Source of the DNA: a virus
DNA length: 20,556 nt
IMG/VR virus record: IMGVR_UViG_3300025151_008939
Location: 1-20,556 of that record
Direction: 5' to 3' (one strand)
The notes beneath the pieces were generated by a model that had not been told where the DNA came from, ran no database searches, and was given only the letters and a program-made list of their open reading frames with translations. Each line of letters opens with the position of its first letter. Within the stretch, counting starts at the first letter, position 1. Made by a program: the position numbers and the translations under genes. Positions 17,449-20,556 of this stretch are shown here, piece by piece.

Positions 17449-18077
17449 TCGTTTATCCAGTCACAATTAAATGCTATAGATACCCTGAGCTCTTCTTTAG
17501 GATTTGGGTCTACATAGTGCATTAACCAAGATGGGAAAATAATAACTTTTCCCTCGCGAACAGGGTACGTAAATAGACTACTGTCGTATTTACTGTCAAG
17601 AAGGTATGGGTTTTGATGACCATACTCATCGCCTATATCTGGCGCACAAATTCTGTGTTGAGGGCGTGGGTCTAAGAAATGTACATTACCTGAGTTGTCT
17701 GGAAATTTTACATAATAGCAGCCTGAATAGTGGTGATTGGGATGTATGTGAGGTGGATTAAAATTGCCCTTAATGTTTACGTTCATCCATTGTTCAAATT
17801 TTCCCCAATGACCTTTTGCCCAAGGCCTTCCTTGGGAAATTTTTTGGAACATTTTTTTTATTTGAATTTCTATAAAAGAATTAAGCTCTATATCGTCTTC
17901 ATACCAAAGTTCATCTCCTCCATAAGTTTCTAAAGAGGGGTCTTTGGAACAGCCGTCTGTTCCGTATTTGTTTATTATTTCATCTACTTGCCTGACGGCT
18001 TGTTTATGATATGGAAAATCAAATTCCCACAACTCGGTTACAAATAAATCATGCTGTGTGTAGGGTTCGTTTTTCAT
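17445..18077 (-). CDS. 2OG-Fe(II) oxygenase, cassette-distal copy
   Basis: This is a putative 2-oxoglutarate/iron-dependent dioxygenase of the type seen in marine phages and bacteria. Such enzymes use 2-oxoglutarate and O2 to hydroxylate a protein, nucleic acid or small molecule; the substrate here is unknown. Visible features: WMNVNIKGNFNPPHIHPN (97-114, with H110 and H112 as candidate metal ligands), SGCYYVKFP, FLDPRPQ, VREGKVIIFPSWLMHYV (H187, distal ligand) and R198 in LRVSIAFN, which would bind 2-oxoglutarate. The length (210 aa) is normal. The start overlaps the upstream DUF2384 gene by ATGA, and the stop overlaps the Ig-repeat gene head-on. It differs from the oxygenase at 19218-19847 in motif layout, so this is not a recent duplication. 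Confidence 0.88.
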   Translation of the reverse strand: MKNEPYTQHDLFVTELWEFDFPYHKQAVRQVDEIINKYGTDGCSKDPSLETYGGDELWYEDDIELNSFIEIQIKKMFQKISQGRPWAKGHWGKFEQWMNVNIKGNFNPPHIHPNHHYSGCYYVKFPDNSGNVHFLDPRPQHRICAPDIGDEYGHQNPYLLDSKYDSSLFTYPVREGKVIIFPSWLMHYVDPNPKEELRVSIAFNCDWIND

Positions 18078-18286
18078 AAATCCGCTTCCCCTATATCAAT
18101 AAAATATAAAAGTCGGTAAATTCTGTCCGGGTTTTTATCAAGCTTAAATACGTCCATGGGGCTATCCATATTTAAATCAGGATTTGGTTTATTAAGCCAG
18201 TCTGCGACATAATCGTGATCCATAACCACGCAACATTCATTGACTAGATTTGTGAACTCTATAAGTCTCTTTTTGGGAATTATCAC
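18074..18286 (-). CDS. Stand-alone MbcA/ParS/Xre antitoxin domain protein (DUF2384-like), GTG start
   Basis: This 70-aa protein matches the toxin-binding domain of Xre/ParS/MbcA antitoxins: W30-L, K33-P-N, L38, P43-x-D45, L59-L60 and G66, in the order WLxKPNxxL...PxD...LLxxIxxG. Only about 20 residues precede the domain, so the usual N-terminal DNA-binding helix-turn-helix is absent. In full systems this domain neutralises RES-domain (NAD-depleting or ADP-ribosylating) toxins. No RES toxin gene is next to it, so I infer either an anti-toxin/anti-defence role or a repurposed adaptor. The GTG start overlaps the upstream stop (GTGA), and its own stop overlaps the oxygenase start (ATGA), so translation is tightly coupled. 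Confidence 0.78.
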   Translation of the reverse strand: MIIPKKRLIEFTNLVNECCVVMDHDYVADWLNKPNPDLNMDSPMDVFKLDKNPDRIYRLLYFIDIGEADL

Positions 18287-18954
18287 TTATCTTTTCTTCT
18301 TTCGTCGTATTGCCTGCGTCTCTCATTAGAGTCAATTTTTCTATCTAGCTTATCTTGACCGCTCTGGAGCCTTTCTAGTCTTTGAAGAATATATTCCCTT
18401 TTTTCTTTATCGTCTATCCTATCTATGTACTCCAACCCTTTTTGGATGACCCTTGGGTCTATTTTTGGTCGTCTAGAGGGTACAGTAACAACGTTTGGTT
18501 TAGGGGCTGCTGGCGTAGTCTTGACGGGTTTACTTTTATCGTCTTTCTTTTTTATGATTGTAGGTTTGGTGTTAAGTTTAGGCAACGTGACAATGGACGG
18601 TAGTTTGTGAGTATCAAACGAAAGCAGCTCTGTCACTCCGTTGTTGTCTACCTCCACTAACCCTCTTTCTACGCTCAGTAGTGTTACCCCACTATCCGTT
18701 CTCCTTTTAGAGGACAGCGTCAAAAACCTTTTTGGTATATCTTTAGAAAACATGTAGACGTTAGTAATTCCTCCCTTAGTTATGATGCCCGTCAGGTTAA
18801 GTTTTATAGGTGGCTGCTCTATTAGTTTTGGAACCTCAACTTTTGCTGGCGCCTCTTCAAGTAAGGCGAAGGCGTTTCGCTTAGCGATTGTATCGTAAGG
18901 GTTCTCTTGTGCCAATATAGAGCCAGCAAATAATAGCGGTATTAGTTTTTTCAT
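18283..18954 (-). CDS. Secreted GspC/PilP-like protein with charged coiled-coil tail
   Basis: A short signal peptide is visible (MKKLIPLLFAGSILAQ, 1-16), so the product is probably exported to the periplasm. It is followed by NPYDTIAKRNAFAL (18-31) and a Pro-rich stretch. A small beta domain at about 50-114 has LTGI..KGGITNVYMF, SGVTLLSVERGLVEVDNNG and LLSF. This layout resembles the inner-membrane clamp domains of type II secretion GspC and type IV pilus PilP. In particular it recalls short proteins I associate with Verrucomicrobiota genomes. A Lys/Pro linker (125-168) leads to a highly charged helix (170-223, KEKREYILQRLERLQSG...). No catalytic residues are apparent. It may be a host-derived envelope protein that acts on secretion or pili. 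The start has an ACTGTAATAATA motif just upstream and no Shine-Dalgarno sequence. Confidence 0.65.
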   Translation of the reverse strand: MKKLIPLLFAGSILAQENPYDTIAKRNAFALLEEAPAKVEVPKLIEQPPIKLNLTGIITKGGITNVYMFSKDIPKRFLTLSSKRRTDSGVTLLSVERGLVEVDNNGVTELLSFDTHKLPSIVTLPKLNTKPTIIKKKDDKSKPVKTTPAAPKPNVVTVPSRRPKIDPRVIQKGLEYIDRIDDKEKREYILQRLERLQSGQDKLDRKIDSNERRRQYDERRKDK

Positions 18955-18958
18955 ATAG

Positions 18959-18970
18959 TATTATTACAGT
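18959..18970 (-). promoter_or_regulatory. ACTGTAATAATA promoter-like motif before the GspC/PilP-like gene
   Basis: Sits in the only real gap of the cassette (31 bases, 18955-18985), ending about 5 bases before the ATG. If TAATAA acts as a -10, the transcript would begin at or next to the start codon. Confidence 0.35.
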
Positions 18971-18985
18971 AATTGTTTACTTTTT

Positions 18986-19213
18986 TTACTCATTTTCAAT
19001 TTGTTTAATATATTTATTTAAATCACAGCATTCTTGTAGTAGGTTTATTGCTGTAGCTCTCCAGAATTTACCTGCATCTCTCAAGGCTTCATTTTGATCC
19101 CTTAATCCTTCTAGGTACCGTTGAGCTTTATCTACGTGTGGGCAAGTGTCTTCAGGAATAGGTGGGCAGTCTTCTTTTATTTCTTTATATCCTTTAGTCG
19201 GAAAAATAATCAT
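18986..19213 (-). CDS. Small unrecognised protein, 75 aa, Cys-containing
   Basis: No family is recognised. From the ATG at 19213 it reads MIIFPTKGYKEIKEDCPP..., with cysteines at 16, 24, 62 and 63 (CPP, TCPH and ECCDL) and a long amphipathic helix (about 28-72, AQRYLEGLRDQNEALRDAG). The frame is also open upstream to an ATG at 19264 (92 aa), but that would overlap the oxygenase gene by 47 bases. The start at 19213 is 4 bases after the oxygenase stop, matching spacing elsewhere, so I chose it. The Cys pattern could bind a metal but is too sparse to assign. The gene lies between the oxygenase and the secreted protein gene, in the same orientation as both. Confidence 0.65.
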   Translation of the reverse strand: MIIFPTKGYKEIKEDCPPIPEDTCPHVDKAQRYLEGLRDQNEALRDAGKFWRATAINLLQECCDLNKYIKQIENE

Positions 19214-19217
19214 TTTA

Positions 19218-19847
19218 TTATAGCGATTTAAGCTGGTAGTGCCAAGCGGCCATGGTGAGGCCAACTCTAGGGTTTTCTGGGGTTGCTCCTGAGGTTATAT
19301 CTGTTACTAAATGTGGCCGTGTGGGGTCGAAAACAACAAGTCTATTATATCTAAAAGGTATAGTGAGCCAATTGTTGTTGTTAGGGTCACTGCACTTGCC
19401 CTCTTCTTCAATTAACTCATATTGGTTTTTGCAGGTTAGATCTTTTTCTGTATTGACTAAGTTTAGTTTTAAGTCTCCACCTTCTATTTTATTTTGCGGG
19501 TCTAGATATAAAACTGATGTATACATTGGATGTACAATCTTACCGCTTTTTCTTTCCTCGTATTCGTCAACATCAACATGCAAGCCTAGTGTGGTTTCTG
19601 TCGACATTGTATTATCCCAAACTTCAAATCCTAAAATTTTACTGCAATCAAATTTTAATTTTTTATTCCAAGTATAGTTAATGATATCTAAAATACACTG
19701 ATTATCTTTATGCTTTTGGTTTGGTAACTCATCTTTTTTGATAAAAAAAGAGCTAAAGTTACCTGACTTTATAAACCCTGAAGCTTTTTTGGCTAAATCA
19801 GGGTCTAAAAAGTCATCCAAAACCAGACAAAAATTTTCTAGATTCAT
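19218..19847 (-). CDS. 2OG-Fe(II) oxygenase, prolyl-4-hydroxylase-like
   Basis: A 2-oxoglutarate/iron-dependent dioxygenase with a complete facial triad: H90-V-D92 in GLHVDVDEYE, distal H179 in FDPTRPHLV, and R194 in PRVGLTMAAWHY to bind 2-oxoglutarate. SVLYLDP...GGDLKL (111-128) is the typical core strand. The N-terminus (VLDDFLDPDLAKKA) matches the opening helix of prolyl-hydroxylase-like proteins. At 209 aa it is full-length. The substrate is unknown; phage relatives are suspected to hydroxylate virion proteins, host proteins or nucleobases. Its ATG overlaps the pyrophosphatase stop (ATGA), so the two are translationally coupled. It is only distantly like the oxygenase at the other end of the cassette. 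Confidence 0.9.
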   Translation of the reverse strand: MNLENFCLVLDDFLDPDLAKKASGFIKSGNFSSFFIKKDELPNQKHKDNQCILDIINYTWNKKLKFDCSKILGFEVWDNTMSTETTLGLHVDVDEYEERKSGKIVHPMYTSVLYLDPQNKIEGGDLKLNLVNTEKDLTCKNQYELIEEEGKCSDPNNNNWLTIPFRYNRLVVFDPTRPHLVTDITSGATPENPRVGLTMAAWHYQLKSL

Positions 19848-20383
19848 ACCTTAGCTTGTCTTTCTTGCCACCTATTGTGAGCATCTATAACAACCGTGCT
19901 GGCTTTTTTTCCATTTTTCCATTCGCCCACTTTTACAGAACTGGTTCTATCAATTTTATAGATTCTGAAAAACTGTTTGTAAATTTTGAGATGTTCCTCT
20001 TCTATAGAGGACAAGCGTGGATAACGGCTTTTTGGGGACCAGTGCGGGACAGCTATTACTTTATAGTCTATTTCGTCGTTATCTACAAAATCTAGAACAC
20101 CTAAAACCCTACATTGCACTAAACTGCCTCTGTCTATGGGGTCGTGATTAAAAATCAAAACGTCTAGTGGGTCATTGTCTAAAGCAAAGGTTTGAGTTAT
20201 GAACCCATAATTAACCGGATATTGTAAAGAAGAAACTAAACATCTTTCTAATTCAAAAATGTTATATTCTTCATTATACTCGTATTTAGTATTAGTTCCT
20301 TTAGGGATTTCGACGATACAGCTTATGTGGTCAAAACCATCTTTTGTAATTGGAATGTCGTTTACTAGATTTCTCTGTGTCAT
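19844..20383 (-). CDS. ppa: Inorganic pyrophosphatase (family I, soluble)
   Basis: Hydrolyses pyrophosphate to two phosphates and so pulls DNA, RNA and other nucleotide-releasing syntheses forward; it is cytosolic. At 179 aa it is the usual bacterial length. By comparison with E. coli PPase every expected active-site residue is present: E25, K33, E35 (VEIPKGTNTKYEY), R47, Y55 and Y59 (YPVNYGF), D69, D71 and D74 in the signature DNDPLD, D101, D106 and K108 (DNDEIDYKVIAVP), and Y142-K143. It should therefore be active. It leads the minus-strand accessory cassette. A 17-base gap separates its start from a divergent plus-strand gene, and there is no Shine-Dalgarno sequence, so a leaderless transcript is possible. 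A pyrophosphatase inside a phage late region is unusual to my knowledge. Its origin, presumably a bacterial host, cannot be told from this sequence. Confidence 0.95.
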   Translation of the reverse strand: MTQRNLVNDIPITKDGFDHISCIVEIPKGTNTKYEYNEEYNIFELERCLVSSLQYPVNYGFITQTFALDNDPLDVLIFNHDPIDRGSLVQCRVLGVLDFVDNDEIDYKVIAVPHWSPKSRYPRLSSIEEEHLKIYKQFFRIYKIDRTSSVKVGEWKNGKKASTVVIDAHNRWQERQAKV

Positions 20384-20400
20384 TAGTGTAATATTATTTT
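20384..20400. promoter_or_regulatory. 17-base divergent intergenic region with AGTGTAATAT motif
   Basis: The gap holds AGTGTAATAT (20385-20394, plus) and, on the minus strand, TAATAT (20396-20391). Either used as a -10 would place transcription starts at or almost at the ATGs on both sides, so both messages would be leaderless. No -35 match is convincing in either direction. Confidence 0.4.
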
Positions 20401-20556
20401 ATGAATCTTTTGGTTCATGCGCCATTGTCCGAACCGCCGACGGAAGCTCTTCCTTTCAGGTACGTGTTATCTTCTTGCAAAATTGATTGTGGTATGGAAA
20501 TCCTACTGGAATGTGAAGAAGGATCCAAGGATTTATATTGGGATTTTTTAAAGCGT
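20401..20556 (+). CDS. Unrecognised gene, 5' part only (runs off window)
   Basis: An ATG at 20401 opens a frame with no stop for 52 codons up to the window end. The product begins MNLLVHAPLSEPP and contains three cysteines (SSCKIDCG and LLECEEG), then YWDFLKR. Support for a real gene is modest: an open frame, an ATG directly after the AGTGTAATAT motif, and lack of any other gene here. No family is recognised and no signal peptide or membrane helix is evident. Confidence 0.5.
   Translation, partial: MNLLVHAPLSEPPTEALPFRYVLSSCKIDCGMEILLECEEGSKDLYWDFLKR

Noticed and set aside
19214-19264. Longer N-terminus for the small Cys protein
   Set aside because: Would overlap the oxygenase gene by 47 bases in a window where overlaps are 4-17 bases. 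The ATG at 19213 fits the usual spacing.
19252-19677. 141-codon plus-strand open frame
   Set aside because: Antisense to the oxygenase gene whose HxD...H...R residues are intact. The translation is low-complexity Ser/Val-rich.
20412-20435. GGTTC...GAACC inverted repeat as terminator or riboswitch part
   Set aside because: Five-base stem with a 14-base loop, no T run, and inside an open frame. Consistent with chance.

Overview
This window is almost wholly coding DNA from a tailed double-stranded DNA phage with a lambda-type (siphovirus-like) tail tip. The lambda M-L-K-I-J gene order is intact, and one flank shows the C-terminal motif of a tail tape-measure protein. The sequence is AT-rich. 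Most starts lack a Shine-Dalgarno sequence, and genes are packed with overlaps of 4 to 17 bases or gaps of a few bases. No integrase, repressor, RNA gene, insertion sequence or CRISPR array is visible, so nothing here argues for a prophage. A marine or aquatic origin is plausible, since phages there often carry 2OG-Fe(II) oxygenases. One secreted GspC/PilP-like protein resembles a family I associate with Verrucomicrobiota, so a host in that phylum is a working guess only.

Layout. (1) 1-1197, plus strand: the 3' end of a tape-measure gene. (2) 11317 down to 1194, minus strand: the tail-tip operon M, L, K (JAMM plus NlpC/P60), I, a very large J (1951 aa) and an unrecognised 290-aa protein. (3) 11318-11379: a compact divergent control region with a near-consensus sigma-70 promoter for the minus operon and a dyad between its -35 and -10. 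(4) 11380-17448, plus strand: three tandem paralogous proteins of about 300 aa, each apparently internally duplicated and tail-tube-like, then a 1121-aa protein built of IPT/TIG-like Ig repeats. (5) 20383 down to 17445, minus strand: a tightly coupled accessory cassette. It encodes inorganic pyrophosphatase, a HxD 2OG-Fe(II) oxygenase, a small Cys-containing protein, a signal-peptide GspC/PilP-like protein, a stand-alone MbcA/ParS/Xre (DUF2384) antitoxin domain and a second 2OG-Fe(II) oxygenase. (6) 20401 to the end, plus strand: the start of an unrecognised gene.

How the parts fit. Regions 1-4 build the tail: tape measure, hub and tip, tube-like rings and an Ig-repeat fibre or surface protein. 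Unlike lambda, they lie in three blocks of alternating orientation. The cassette in region 5 looks like host-metabolism or host-defence interference rather than virion structure. A short motif, AGTGTAATAT or a close variant, sits just upstream of several block-leading starts. It is so close to some of them that transcripts would be leaderless, and it may be this phage's own promoter element.
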